Assembly (NCBI GenBank): GCA_958299035.1
Contig: CATQJL010000112.1
Coordinates: 82,974,636 to 83,038,635 of the forward strand
Direction of reading: 5' to 3'
Length of the DNA stretch: 64,000 nucleotides
Source of the DNA: Cylicocyclus nassatus
Lineage: Eukaryota; Nematoda; Chromadorea; Rhabditida; Strongylidae
The translations under genes were made by a program, and so were the position numbers. Below are positions 10,199-21,078 of the stretch, one piece after another (positions within the stretch are counted from its first letter, which is position 1; each line of letters begins with the position of its first letter). The notes under the pieces were generated by a model. That model ran no database searches and had not been told where the DNA came from. It saw only the letters and a program-made list of their open reading frames with translations.

Positions 10199-11147
10199 CA
10201 AACCACTTCAATGTGACGAGACTGCTGGTTGAGAATGTTAAAACAGATATCCAGCTCTCCTTGGGCGGAGCATACTATGCAGCAGTCATCGACGTAACGT
10301 CAAAAGAGAAGTGGTTTCCTTGCCATGTTTTTGCTGCTGGGCTTGCGATACGAAGTTCTTCAACCATTCTCTGACAACTGCATTTCGACATTCAGGAACA
10401 GCAACTATTGTCACAGCCATTCGTCGCAAAAGTTGCTTATGACCCGCCCTCCAAAGTGTATGTGTGCGAAGTTTGCTCCGGATCGGTTAAGGAACGATTT
10501 TGTTTCGAATACACACACAACACACACAACACACAGCACATAACACACACAACACACACAACACACACAACACACACGCAACACACACAACACATACAAC
10601 ACACACAACACACACACAACACACAACACACACAACACACACGCAACACACACAACACCCACAACACACACGACACACACAACACAAAACACATAACACA
10701 CACAAGACACACAACACACAACACATAACACACACAAGACACACACAACACATAACACACACAAGACACACACAACACACACAACACACACAACACACAC
10801 AACACACACACACAAACAAGCAGCTTTGAATATAAGATTGCGGAAAACATGTTGAAAGTGGAAAACTTCGAAAACTTTATCTGTTCTATCTAGTACTTTA
10901 TCTCGTCACATTGAAGTTAAACGGGAGAAGCTTAGTGACAATGGCTACTGTTCCTGGATGTCGAAATTTAGTTGTCAGAGAATGGTTGGAGGACTTGGTA
11001 TCGCAAGCCCAGCAGCAAGAACATGGCAAGGAAACCACTTCTCTTTTGTCGTTACGTCGACTGCTGCATAATATGCTCCGCCCAAGGAGAGCTGGATATC
11101 TGTCTGTTCTAACATCCTCAACCAGCAATCTCGTCACATTAAAGTGA
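10199..11147. repeat. Inverted repeat with microsatellite spacer
   Basis: About 10205-10425 is the reverse complement, with mismatches, of about 10925-11140 (shared TGCTGCTGGGCTTGCGATAC and CCACTTCTCTTTTG-type blocks). A further partial copy of one arm continues at about 11150-11240. The spacer carries the CA-rich microsatellite. It could be a foldback transposon; no duplication was defined. Confidence 0.7.
10504..10817. repeat. (CACACAA)n-type microsatellite
   Basis: About 310 bases of alternating CACACA and CAACAC blocks. Long ORFs on both strands here (His/Thr-rich or Cys/Val-rich) are artefacts of the repeat. Confidence 0.95.
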
Positions 11148-11492
11148 AACGAGGGAACCCAATAACAATTGGCTGCCGTATTAGAATGTCGAAATGCAGT
11201 TGTCAGAGGATGGTTGGAGAACTTGGGATCGGAAGGATCTATGATATATATATGTCAATGTATCAAGTTGAAAAACCAGTTACAATACGTTCAGAACAGC
11301 TGTGAAGGTGTCCTCTAACGCTATGATCTATCTAAATTTTCTCACTGGCTTACCCGGCTCCCCGGCCCCGTCAAAACGTTATGATAAAGTAAGTTGAATG
11401 CTCTTTTGTCTTTGAATCTTGGCATGATAAGATGTCAGTAGATAATTGTGTCAGTAGTTTATGCCTTCAGATTCTGTGGTGGAGACTTTATT

Positions 11493-11530
11493 GACCTTAC
11501 GTTTCGACAATGTCGTCGTCATCAGAGGTC
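11493..11530 (-). ncRNA. Hammerhead-like ribozyme motif, left arm
   Basis: Reverse complement of the motif at 11662-11699, identical in core and stems. Confidence 0.55.
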
Positions 11531-11661
11531 TCGACTCCACCGGCTAGCGACAAGCCCGCACATTTGGTCGTCTCGTCACTCTCGTCACTCTCTCGTCACT
11601 CGTCACTCGTGACGCCCGTTACGACCAAATGTGCGGGCTTGTCGCTAGCCGGTGGAGTCGA

Positions 11662-11699
11662 GACCTCTGATGACGACGACATTGTCGAAACGTAAGGTC
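11662..11699 (+). ncRNA. Hammerhead-like ribozyme motif, right arm
   Basis: Stem I GACCT/AGGTC, core CTGATGA (the canonical form), one extra C, stem II GAC-GACATT-GTC, GAAA, stem III ACGT, A at the cleavage position. This copy differs from the 1.7-kb and 4.9-kb copies in both stems, yet all pairs are kept. Confidence 0.65.
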
Positions 11700-11779
11700 A
11701 ATAAAGTCTCCACCACAGAATCTGAAGGCATAAACTACTGACACAGTTATGATAAAGGTTTTATCCCTTACCCTGTACA

Positions 11780-12030
11780 GCTTTTCCCCGTGCCCACTTC
11801 TACACGTCAGTTTCCAATTCCTGCTGTGTTAGTTATCTCTGTGCCAACTCCCAACCCCATAGCTCAAATTTTGCAAAAAAATCGGTGAATTTAATATAAG
11901 TAACGTATAATTTTGAAAATTAGCGTGCTAATTAGCGTGCTCGATTACCTCCCTCTGCCAACTTCCCAGCCCACAAATCAAACTTATTGATCGATGTTGA
12001 AAAGCCGCCTGCGACACCCGCCCAGGGCCC
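11780..12030 (-). repeat. Repeat family R, partial copy
   Basis: CTGTGCCAACTCCCAACCCC at about 11850 and CTCGATTACCTCCCTCTGCC at about 11940 match the tandem units of the R palindrome at 52 kb, followed by GACACCCGCCCAGGGCCCGG. The copy breaks off at about 12030 and its other end seems to resume at about 12755. Confidence 0.7.
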
Positions 12031-12754
12031 GGCTCAGATCGTCTGGAAGCAGGCTGAACTTTGTTTTTGGAGCAAAATGCAAAGGGGTTATCGTTTTTGA
12101 CGAGTCCGGGCAGAGCACAAAGAATAAGCACCATTTAATTAAACACAAGCTTTTCGGACAGGTTATCACACATTGACATGCTCTATCGCGCATGGCGAAA
12201 AGTGCGCGCGATTTGAAGGCAAGGCTTAAATAAACAAATCGCTTGTTTGCAGCGCACACAGAAGCATATGACACCAAAATTGATCTGTGTGTATAGAAAA
12301 CTATTTGCGAAAAGACTATGTAAAACGATTTGAAAACTTATGTGAAGTAATACCTTTTCCAAAATCAGATCGTCTCCAGACGGCCACCAGACGATCTGAG
12401 ATCGTCTGGAGCATATATTTTCGTCACTTCACATAAGTTTCGGATCTTTTTAGCATGGACGGATTCCACGGTTAAAAATCTATCCCTGAGCATGAAGACA
12501 TTTTCATATCATTACCTTTCCTTTGTTTTTTGAATTCATTTCTTCTCGCTTTGTTAAATATCGCGCTCTAATGCCAAAGTCTTGTGCATGCCTAGTATTC
12601 AGCTCCAACTTCCGGATTTTCACTCTTATCTTACGTTTTTTTCTTTCAGACTAGTAAATCTTTCTTGTTTTCATCTTCTTCTAAGCAAGTAGGTTAAAGG
12701 GGACTTCGTAAATCTTTCAAAAGTCAGGGGAGACTTCGTTTTCAGAAACCCTAG
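12031..12754. other. Segment interposed in repeat R; relative of gene-flank sequence
   Basis: About 12190-12575 aligns with about 19130-19480 and more weakly with about 48360-48530, all near secreted-gene copies (shared AGCATATGACACCAAA). CAGATCGTCT-type words recur at 12037, 12364, 12388 and 12399, the middle ones forming a hairpin. No gene was seen. Confidence 0.45.
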
Positions 12755-12905
12755 AATCCGACTCGTGCCGGGCCCTGCACCCGCCCCGCCCCGAAGAAGT
12801 GTATGTATGCAAAGTTTGGTACGGATCGGTTTAAAAATAAAATTTTCTATTCGGAACATACGTACATACAGACAGAAAGACAAAGAGACATCCATCTTTA
12901 TACAG
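12755..12905 (-). repeat. Repeat family R, terminal part
   Basis: GGGCCCTGCACCCGC, AAGTTTGGTACGGATCGG, TTCTATTCGGAACATACG and a CATACAGACAG run match the right end of the R palindrome at about 52490-52615. Confidence 0.75.
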
Positions 12906-13664
12906 AACGAGCTGACATTCCGGGTTCCACCCCGTTCTGGAGCCCTTCGATTGTGCTTGATCTCTCATGGGACAACCTCTGTAATCGTGTGCATTCTCAG
13001 TACAGATTCAAATTTAAAGACGGTAATACAACGGATTTACATGCTGACTTGTCCTTTGGGTAATTTCAAAAGTACGTCCTTCACATCATTCCTATCCGCT
13101 CTAAATCTTACCAATGCGACTCTTCTTCTGAAAACTCACAATTAGTTAAGCAAAACCATTAGACTCCTTGTTGTAGATAGTTTGTATCTGACATAGCATT
13201 CTGAGCTAGCACTTCAAGACTTTTTTAGAAGAATCAAATACGTCTCGATCTTTAACAATTACAATGATTAGCCTGGGTCAGTGCCATGTTATCAAATTTT
13301 TCAAATCTTTTTTGAGGTGCCTCCTCACTTTATTGATTTTTCTTGTATTATTCACATTGTTGATTTTTCTTGAATTATTTGTTAGTAAAGAAGGCAGGTA
13401 ACATTTAATGGTATGTTTGCAGTTTGAGTGAAGAGAAAAATGCTTCAGCCAACGCCATGTGATCAAAAATGTCGGTATTGTAATTGGAACAGATGTCAGA
13501 AGTTTGATGAAACCAACGTAGCTAATGCGGATTCGGGATTTTGTTGAATCTCAAGGGGATAAACCTGCTTGTATGGCACATTTTAGGACTTGTTAAATAC
13601 CGCTTTTTTCCTCAGTAATTCTGGAACCACTATTCATAGCAACACACAAAAATTAGTCCTTTAC
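12906..13664 (-). other. Downstream region of broken gene copy 3
   Basis: About 13190-13420 aligns with about 47030-47200 downstream of copy 2 (CTGAGCTAGCA; TTTTTGAGG...CTCCTC). It probably contains introns and later exons of the family, but none could be fixed. Confidence 0.4.
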
Positions 13665-14100
13665 CTTCTTAACGCAATAAGAGAGGCATGCTTCTGAGGT
13701 AAATTTCCTGACAATGGGATATTTGTCATCAGGGTCAAGCGTGGGGTGTGGCACGCCACACCTGAGGGTCGTATTGAAGAGTCAAAAGGGGAGGGGGGGG
13801 GGGAGAGGGTCGTAGTTGGCTAATCTGATAATAGTGATAACATGGTATTCGTATCATATCCATAGCATGTCAATTAACCCCTGTAAACAAAGTTTGAGCG
13901 AATTCTGAAGATTCAAGGTACTAGGCTACCTAAGTGACATGGTCATTTTCCAACATGATTAACTTTGTTTCAAAGGTGAATAAGCCATCCGTTCTTTTTT
14001 GTCCATCTCAGAAATTGCGCTACAAAAGACCTCCAAACTGTGGAATTAGAAGCCAGCCAAAATTTCATTTTTCCCATTTTTCGCTTTTAATGGCTGTGCT

Positions 14101-17100
14101 CCCCCACAATGGTCGGCCGCCTCATCGTGGCGTGGGGGTGACACTGGGTGTCGAACTGCGATGCACAGCCGAGTGTATACTCTGGCAGGGCCTCCCAAGC
14201 TGTGAAGGAGTTCGACGTTTCCGGTTTCGGCCGGATGCCTAGCTAAGAGCCGGCCAGGCCAGATCCGCCGCCGTCTGGTTTTCAGGTCGCTAGGCGGTTC
14301 TCCCCGCTCCAAGCCCGGGGTCAGCGATCGCCCCGTGGAAATCAAGAGTTGGCCTAGTAAGTCTGCTCTTGTAGGGGAAAAAATTTCATTACTCTACCAG
14401 TTAGAAGAAGAGAAAGAAACCCTGTACATCGGATCCCGCCTACGGCGCCGGGTGGTAGCAAGACTGATGTCAGGGTCCTCAGGGCGCCTTTTGGATTGGA
14501 CAAAAACGACACGTCTGCCCGGACGACACGCCACGGAGACTGCCTCATGCTCTGCACCTACAACGCCAGGACAGTCTCCACAAACGCCGACCTCCACGCT
14601 CTTCTCGACGCTGCAGAGCACATCAAGTACCACATCATCGCTCTACAGGAAACGAAGTCCAGGAAGAAGGACGTGCGACAGATGAATGATGGAACACTCA
14701 TCATTCGTGGTGAGAAGGTTCCATCACGAAACGTGGGAGGTGTTGGCTTTGTCGTCCACCCATCTATCGTCCATCTTGTCGATTCGCACGAGATCCTATC
14801 ACCCCGACTAGCCATCCTACGACTACGCCCTCCACGTCAGAAGACCATCAGCATCATCAACTGCTACTCTCCAACATCAGCAGCTGACGACTCAGAACTA
14901 GATGCTTTCTACGAAGACGTGGAGGAGGTCGTCCGCAACGAAAAGTCCTTCTACAAGTATGTTGTGGGCGACTTCAATGCGAAAATCGGGATGCCACTAG
15001 AAAAGGAATATAGGATCGGGAAGTTTGGATATGGGCTCCGGAACGAAAACGGCAACCGTCTTGTTGGGCTTCTCTCCGCCGCACGACTTTTCCATGGAAA
15101 CTCCATCTTCATGAAGAAAGAACATCGCCGGTGGACATGGGAATCGCCCAACGGAACGACTCACGCAGAGATCGACCACATTCTCGCCAACCGAAGGTGG
15201 AGCTTGCTCGATGTCTCAGTAGTTCCATCCTTCTGCAGTGGCTCCGATCACCGCCTCCTTCGAGCGAAGATACGACTCAGCCGAAGGCTGGAAAAGAAAG
15301 TCTGTCACAGTGCCGCGAGAAGGAAGGAAGTCGTTTACGACGGTAACAGGCTGGAGGAGCTCATATCAAGATGTGACTGGCCCATCGAGGAGGACCCAAC
15401 GTACGACTACGACCGGCTTCTGAAAGGATTGCGAGCCTGCGGAGAATGTGCCTCAGTGACTTCTGAGAAGAACTTGGAACGTATTTCGAAGACCACCAAG
15501 GAGTTGCTCGAAAGAAGAAGATTTCTGAGGCAGGATCCGAATGCAACCCATCTCGAGCGACTGATAGCCAACGCCAGTTGCAGAACTGCTTTGCAGGAGG
15601 ATCTCAGGAAGTACAGGCAAGCCAAGATACTGGAAGCAGCCGAAGAAAGACGAAGTCTTAAGAAATGCCGAAGGGACCTCTGTGAATATCACGTACCGCT
15701 GGCTGCACTATTGAACGAAGACGGGACTCCGACTTCTTCCCGATACAAGATGGAATCTATCGCGAAGAACTTCTATACCAACCTCTTCCGCTCATCAACA
15801 CCCGTGCCGATGCCCGTTGTTCCCACTGGAGAAGTACCACCACGAATTCTACCTGCTGAAGTGCGCACGGCGATTCAGACCATGAAGACATCCACGGCTC
15901 CAGGACCAGACCATCTTTCCGTCGAATTTCTGCGAGCCGGAGGACAACGTCTACACGAGATTCTCGCGTCGCACCTGACATCTTACCTTCAGAAGGAGAG
16001 GATTCCCGACCAGTGGAGAACGTCAAGAACCGTCCTTCTTTTCAAGAAGGGTGAACGGGAAGATCTTCGAAATTACCGTCCAATATGCCTGCTGAGTGTG
16101 CTGTACAAGCTCTTCACGAAGATTATCCTCGCACGCATATCTAGGACACTGGATGAAGCCCAACCCCAAGAACAAGCTGGATTTCGCAAAGGATTCAGCT
16201 GCATGGACCACATCCAGACGGTTTCGAGGGTCATAGAAGTCTGCCGGGAGTACCGACTGCCTCTCGTCCTAACCTTCGTCGACTACGAGAAAGCCTTTGA
16301 CAGCGTCGAAACCAACGCCATCCTGTCTGCGCTAGTCGATCAAGGAGTGGAACCAGCTTACGTGAGGACACTAGCCGACTGCTACAAGGACTGTACAACA
16401 ACGATGCAGCTATTCCATCGCCCCCTAACCATTCCAATTGGGAAGGGGGTTCGACAAGGCGACACTATTTCGCCGAAGCTGTTCACCGCGGCCTTGCAGT
16501 GGGTGATGAAGTCACTAGACTGGGAAGAGAGAGGCATACGAGTTGATGGGAGATTCCTATCCAACCTTCGTTTTGCGGATGACATCGTCCTTTTCTCGAG
16601 CAGTATCACTGAAGCAGAGGCGATGCTGAAGGAACTAAACGAAGTAGGGAAGAAGATCGGACTGCGAATAAATCGGAAGAAGACTCAGTTCATGAAGAAC
16701 GCCCTTTGCGAAGATGCAGAAATGGAATTGGAAGGCACCCCTATCATGGAGACGTCTTCTTACGTGTATCTCGGACGTTCGATGAACATGGAGAACGACT
16801 TGAGGGAAGAACTTAACAGGAGAAGAAGAGCAGCCTGGGCCGCCTTCGGGCCTCTGAAGGAAGCCACCGACCAACTGACGGACCCGGAGCTTCGTGCCCA
16901 CCTGTTCGACTCAACCGTTCTCCCAGCGCTCTGCTACGCAGCTGAGACTTGGGCCGACACCGTAGCCACGTCGAAAGCTTTAAGGACCACCCACAGAGCG
17001 CTCGAGCGCAGTCTTCTGAAGATGACCCGACACAAGCAACATCTAGTCGGACTTCGCAGCACGGATATGAGAAGAATGTCCCGTCTTCGTGACCCAGCGG

Positions 17101-17434
17101 AATACGTTGCGAAAGCGAAACACCGATGGGCCGGTCACATAATGAGAAGAACGGACGATAGATGGACACTAAGAACATCTGAGTGGATTCCTCGCGAAGC
17201 CAAACGTCCTCGAGGAAGACCACCGACGAGATGGGCAGACGTGTTCGTGGAACGGATGGACCAGCTGAGAAATCAGCTGGATACGATTCTTGCCCCTGGA
17301 ACTCGTGGACGCAGCCACCGACGACGACCAAGAAGATCGTGGATGTCCGAAGCGAGGGACAGGGATCAATGGCGACTTCTGTACTGGGGCCCGCACGTCA
17401 CGTGAGGACGGGCCATCTAAGTATCTAAGTAAGT
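14101..17434 (+). mobile_element. RTE-clade non-LTR retrotransposon, apparently full length
   Basis: A 12-bp target duplication AATGGCTGTGCT flanks the element exactly (14089-14100 and 17435-17446). The 5' UTR is GC-rich (14101-14495), then one long ORF, then a very short 3' tail ending in TCTAAGTATCTAAGTAAGT-like repeats, a common RTE tail. The element landed in one arm of the hAT MITE. The intact ORF and perfect duplication indicate a young insertion. Confidence 0.93.
14496..17405 (+). CDS. RTE retrotransposon polyprotein: APE endonuclease and reverse transcriptase
   Basis: 969 residues. The N-terminal apurinic-type endonuclease shows CTYNARTVS (about 20), QETK (about 50), VGDFNAKIG (about 156), [10 protein letters not shown] (about 222) and the catalytic GSDHRLL (about 248). 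The reverse transcriptase shows [38 protein letters not shown] (about 596), [13 protein letters not shown] and the catalytic [11 protein letters not shown] (about 692). The tail contains GHIMRR and RGRPPTRW. It nicks target DNA and reverse-transcribes the element RNA at the nick. The ORF has no ATG at its start (TTG at 14496); the frame is open from 14361, and the first in-frame ATG is 14547, just before the endonuclease. No stop or frameshift is visible. Base composition is much richer in G+C than the surroundings. Confidence 0.95.
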   Translation: MDKNDTSARTTRHGDCLMLCTYNARTVSTNADLHALLDAAEHIKYHIIALQETKSRKKDVRQMNDGTLIIRGEKVPSRNVGGVGFVVHPSIVHLVDSHEILSPRLAILRLRPPRQKTISIINCYSPTSAADDSELDAFYEDVEEVVRNEKSFYKYVVGDFNAKIGMPLEKEYRIGKFGYGLRNENGNRLVGLLSAARLFHGNSIFMKKEHRRWTWESPNGTTHAEIDHILANRRWSLLDVSVVPSFCSGSDHRLLRAKIRLSRRLEKKVCHSAARRKEVVYDGNRLEELISRCDWPIEEDPTYDYDRLLKGLRACGECASVTSEKNLERISKTTKELLERRRFLRQDPNATHLERLIANASCRTALQEDLRKYRQAKILEAAEERRSLKKCRRDLCEYHVPLAALLNEDGTPTSSRYKMESIAKNFYTNLFRSSTPVPMPVVPTGEVPPRILPAEVRTAIQTMKTSTAPGPDHLSVEFLRAGGQRLHEILASHLTSYLQKERIPDQWRTSRTVLLFKKGEREDLRNYRPICLLSVLYKLFTKIILARISRTLDEAQPQEQAGFRKGFSCMDHIQTVSRVIEVCREYRLPLVLTFVDYEKAFDSVETNAILSALVDQGVEPAYVRTLADCYKDCTTTMQLFHRPLTIPIGKGVRQGDTISPKLFTAALQWVMKSLDWEERGIRVDGRFLSNLRFADDIVLFSSSITEAEAMLKELNEVGKKIGLRINRKKTQFMKNALCEDAEMELEGTPIMETSSYVYLGRSMNMENDLREELNRRRRAAWAAFGPLKEATDQLTDPELRAHLFDSTVLPALCYAAETWADTVATSKALRTTHRALERSLLKMTRHKQHLVGLRSTDMRRMSRLRDPAEYVAKAKHRWAGHIMRRTDDRWTLRTSEWIPREAKRPRGRPPTRWADVFVERMDQLRNQLDTILAPGTRGRSHRRRPRRSWMSEARDRDQWRLLYWGPHVT

Positions 17435-18254
17435 AATGGCTGTGCTTTCACCAAATGTTATTCAGAGCTAAAAAGACGAATTAGGTTTAAAACATTCCTA
17501 TGGAATCTACGAGGTTTAAGCTATCGATTCATATAAACAATGTTCGCTAAAAATGTTTTTTTGATATAGTTAATGGGGGTGTGGCACATCGTCTTCTTAA
17601 TCGTCTTCTCAAATCTGAATAATACTCGGTGAAAGCACAGCAATTAAAAGCGAAAAATGAGAAAAAATGAGATTTTGGATGACCTCTAATTTCACAGTTT
17701 GAAGGTTTTTTGAAGCGGGATTTCTGAAGTGGACAAAGAAGGAGTAGTGCTTTGTCTTGAGTGCAAATACGGATAGCTAATTCACAGTTAACCATGTTGG
17801 AAAATGACCATTTCACTTAGGTAGCCTAGTATCCTGAATCTTCAGAATTCGCTCAAATTTTGTCTTCAAAGGTTAATTGACATGCTCATTATGGATATGT
17901 TGCCAATTATGTTTGACAGGCCTTCAGGTAATGTTATCGTAGGTATATAATTTAGGGGGGGGGGGTCGTAACCAGCGATTGTGTGCCACACCCCTTCCTT
18001 GACCCTGTTTGTCATCCATTCCTTCACAGAGGCTGTTCACTGTGCTGAGGTTGAAAAGAAGCAGAAGGCCAACAATGACCACCTCATTCTAAAATGAGGA
18101 AGGGACCTTTGTCATGAATTCATAATCATTCCTATTATGGAAATTTTGACGAGCATAGCCAGAAGAAAGTCTTACTTTATCATACTAATACTCAAAGGTT
18201 AGCTGCTTTTTGATTGAGAATCTGGAGAATTTCTATCTAGCTCCTTGAGACACA

Positions 18255-19097
18255 GGCCCGTAGTAAAGCTCGGTCATGGGAGATTATCTCCCCTGAGACC
18301 TTCATGTGAGGTTCTGTCAGTAAAATGACGACCGCCCATTTCCCCATGCTATAGGGATGCAACATCACCTGAGAGGTGAGCCTCAGGTGAAGTTCGGCAG
18401 GGAGATGATCTCCCTGCCGGGTCATGGGAGATGATATGAGCGATGATGTCCAGAAATAGTGTGTTAAAGAGGAAACGCAGAGAAAATCTTCGTAAGTTGC
18501 TCCTGAGTAACTTACGATACACAGCAATTTGGCTAACACTGCAGACAAAATCGGCGCGAAATTGCACAACCGCGCTCGAAAAGGAGAGGATCGATGAACA
18601 GCTGATTTTGGCGAGGAAGACAGAAAAAACAAATTCTTCTCTTTTTTTTTGTAAACTTTGCTGGTTTTTTTGAAGCTGTCCAAAACGAGGCTCATTTGTT
18701 CATTTCATTGAATTCACGTTGCAACCATTTCGTTTTGTCGCAAAATTTTCGTAACGAAAATCCTTTTTTGTTTTATCTTTGCGTTTGCTAGGCGAAATCC
18801 TTGATAGCGGTCATCATCGATTGAATAGTGGCCGCTATCAAAGATTGCCCGGCGATGCAGCAAAAGTTGTGTCGCTAGGCGGAGTCGAACCACGGCCGCG
18901 CGCGTGTAATTCCAATGGCTTACCCATTTAACCAAATCGAATCGAGTGCCTGTTTTTTCGAGAACGCACTTGATTATAATGCCCAGGAAGCGATCTGCAT
19001 CCAGATCAATAGCTCGCCGGATGCTGAACTGAGGCGCCAAGATATCAACTCCGGTCCGCCTCAGGGAAGATGCCGTGACGGTAGTTTACTACGGGCC
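18255..19097. mobile_element. PIF/Harbinger-like MITE, 843 bp
   Basis: The ends GGCCCGTAGTAAA are inverted repeats flanked by ACA (18252-18254 and 19098-19100). A 3-bp duplication with GGCCC ends fits PIF/Harbinger-type elements. It sits upstream of gene copy 3, whose flanking homology resumes beyond it. About 18255-18640 is repeated in inverted orientation at 62065-62463. An internal hairpin lies at about 18796-18846. Confidence 0.65.
18868..18946 (-). tRNA. tRNA-like remnant or tRNA-derived SINE head
   Basis: On the minus strand TGGTTAAATGGGTAAGCC resembles a Pol III A box, and GGTTCGACTCC about 45 bases later is an excellent B box. The acceptor strands do not pair well and no convincing anticodon arm was found, so this is not a working tRNA. 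It lies inside the Harbinger-like MITE. Confidence 0.4.
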
Positions 19098-19100
19098 ACA

Positions 19101-19672
19101 GCCTCAGAGCAACACCTTCTCCACTGTGTTTTTTCAAAAAGGCGCGCGCAATTTATGCGCAAAGCTAAAATTAGCCAGTGGCTTGTTTACAGTGAGGAGA
19201 CAACCATATGACACCATATTTGGACTTTCAAGCAACGTCAACCTCAGAAATTTTATCTGTAAGCTTTGAAAACTTATGTGACGTGACACCATTTCCCAAA
19301 ATGATAGTTTTCCCAATGAGACGGGTCGTATGGAGCAGATGTTTTTAGGAGTTCACGTAATTTTCTATCGCGAAAGGCTCTTCCAAAATCCATTCCTGAG
19401 TGAGGGAGCCAACTCATACCATTACCTCTCCTTTTCAAGTTGAACAAAAACTCTTTGATAAATACTGCGCTCCAATATGATTTGATTTCTGTAGGACCAA
19501 CTGGGTGGCACAACGATCTATTTCTCTCTATAATAAAGCGCACGAGGTGTCGTCTTCCTTCCCCCCTCGGCGTGTGTCTGAAGCCAGGAAGTTGCAAACA
19601 TGATGACTCAACACCTTACCTTCCCTCCCCCCTCCCTCATCCCAGCCATCGCGAGTTCCTGACGTCATCATC
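19101..19672 (-). other. Upstream flank of gene copy 3
   Basis: It aligns with about 12190-12575 and with upstream sequence of copy 2 (48360-48530); shared word ACCATATGACACCA. No gene was seen. A C-rich tract occurs at about 19558-19645. Confidence 0.45.
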
Positions 19673-19674
19673 TA

Positions 19675-21076
19675 AAGTGCGGTTCATAATTATACGAACA
19701 CCCAGAATTTTGTGAGTTTTCGGACTTTTTGGGAGAAACTCAAAAAGCCGTTGGTACCACGCGAAAGAGCACAACCGAAAACGGTATGTGATTCATAAGA
19801 ATGGAAATGGATGTCAATCTTAGGAGTGTTTTTGCGCCTAATGCGAATTTTTAGCGGTTCATAATTATACGAACACCTCAAACAAAGGTCAATTTTTTAT
19901 TCAAGATTGCAATCATTCGAGTCCAAATTTTCTGTAGAGCTACAGTAACAAAGTCTGACATATCTGCTACACATTGAACCCAGTGCAGTTCTAAAAGAGG
20001 ACCGTTACTTTTTCAAAATGCTCTAAATGCTTTTGGAGTGATTGCGCTCCAAAAACATCCGTTCTTCTGTGGTTTACGCGCTCTAATTAGCTTCTACCAA
20101 AGCTATGAGATAAAATAAGCTTTTTCGATAGGTATTTTGTTTGGCGCTTGGAAAATCTTCGCGTTTTCGTGCCGTTTTTCTACCAAGTTCCATACCAACC
20201 CTAGAGTTAGCATGATTTCGAGCCTCAAAACTCAGCTTCTGAAGCCGTACAATGAAGTAAGCATATAGCATGTAGAAGTTCACAAGACTGTATATTTGGC
20301 TAGAAAAAATCAGCAGCTTTGAGCGTTTGTTTTGGACACGCAGACGTCATTTCACCAAAAACGCTGTTTTCACTATTGCAATCACACCTCTATTTGGTTT
20401 GTAGCTCCGCAGTCTCAAGATCAGTTCTACAAAAAACCCAAAAACTTTGGCACAGAAACATCATCATGCAAACAATGCAGCTGCTTCATATCAAATGTTT
20501 GCACAAGAGAGAAGCTGAGCTCTGAGGTTCGAAATCGTGCTAACTCTGTGGTAGGGTTGGAACTTGGTTGGAAAACGGCACGAAAACGCGAAGATTTTCC
20601 AAGCGTCAAACAAAATACCTTTCGAAAGGGCTTATTTTATCTCATAGCTTTGGTAGAAGCTAATTAGAGCGCGTAAACCACAGAAGAACGGATGTTTTTG
20701 GAGCGCAATCACTCCAAAAGCATTTGAAGCCTTCTGAGAAAAGTAACGGTCCTTTTTTTGAACTTCACTGGGTTCAGTGTGTAGCAGGTGTTTCAGACTT
20801 TATTACTGTAACTCTACAAAAAATTTGGACTCAAATGATTGCACTCGCGGATGAGAAATGGACCTTTGTTTGAGGTGTTCGTATAATTATGAACCGCTAA
20901 AAATTCGCATTAGGCGCAAAAACACTCCTAAGATTGACATCATTTCCTATTCTTATGGATCATATAACGTTTTCGGTTGTGCTCTTTCGCGTGGTACCAA
21001 CGGCTTTTTGAGTTTCTCCCAAAAAGTCCGAAAACTTACAAAATTCTGGGTGTTCGTATAATTATGAACCGCACTT
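19675..21076. mobile_element. Mariner/Tc1-type palindromic MITE with doubled termini
   Basis: Ends AAGTGCGGTTCATAATTATA are inverted and flanked by TA (19673-19674 and 21077-21078). The arms of about 600 bases pair around a centre at about 20290-20480. The terminal word GCGGTTCATAATTATACGAA appears again inside both arms (about 19853 and, inverted, at about 20880-20899), so each end has two copies of the terminus about 180 bases apart. No transposase. Confidence 0.85.
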
Positions 21077-21078
21077 TA

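Larger units (their letters stand above)
11448..11744. repeat. Perfect foldback with hammerhead-like motifs
   Basis: Arms 11448-11571 and 11621-11744 are almost exact reverse complements (outer GTCAGTAGTTTATGCC). The spacer is a degenerate CGTCACTCT minisatellite. Each arm holds one hammerhead-like motif. It has the same architecture as the foldback at 1.2-1.8 kb but unrelated sequence outside the motif. Confidence 0.9.
13730..18007. mobile_element. Palindromic hAT-type MITE, interrupted by RTE
   Basis: The left end CAGGGTCAAGCGTGGGGTGT and the right end (reverse complement CAGGGTCAAGGAAGGGGTGT) are flanked by perfect 8-bp duplications TTTGTCAT (13722-13729 and 18008-18015). The arms 13730-14100 and about 17560-18007 are long reverse complements. 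Without the RTE it is about 930 bp. G tracts followed by TCGTA lie near both ends. A half copy is at 26878-27122. Confidence 0.9.
13665..18087 (-). pseudogene. Small secreted Cys protein exon 1 (copy 3), split by nested transposons
   Basis: Read on the minus strand, the ATG at 18087 follows CCTCATTTTAG. The exon runs to 18008 and resumes at 13729, ending at 13665 with AAG|GTAAAG, so the exon boundaries match copies 1 and 2. Relative to those copies one base is missing near codon 4, which moves the signal-peptide frame and gives an early stop. The rest still resembles the family: two Cys of the EAC...SYC pair are retained. Between the halves lies a hAT-type MITE with target duplication TTTGTCAT, which holds an RTE. 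The copy is dead twice over. Confidence 0.8.

Noticed and set aside
10408..10850. Overlapping ORFs of 100-137 codons on both strands
   Set aside because: They are translations of the CA-rich microsatellite.
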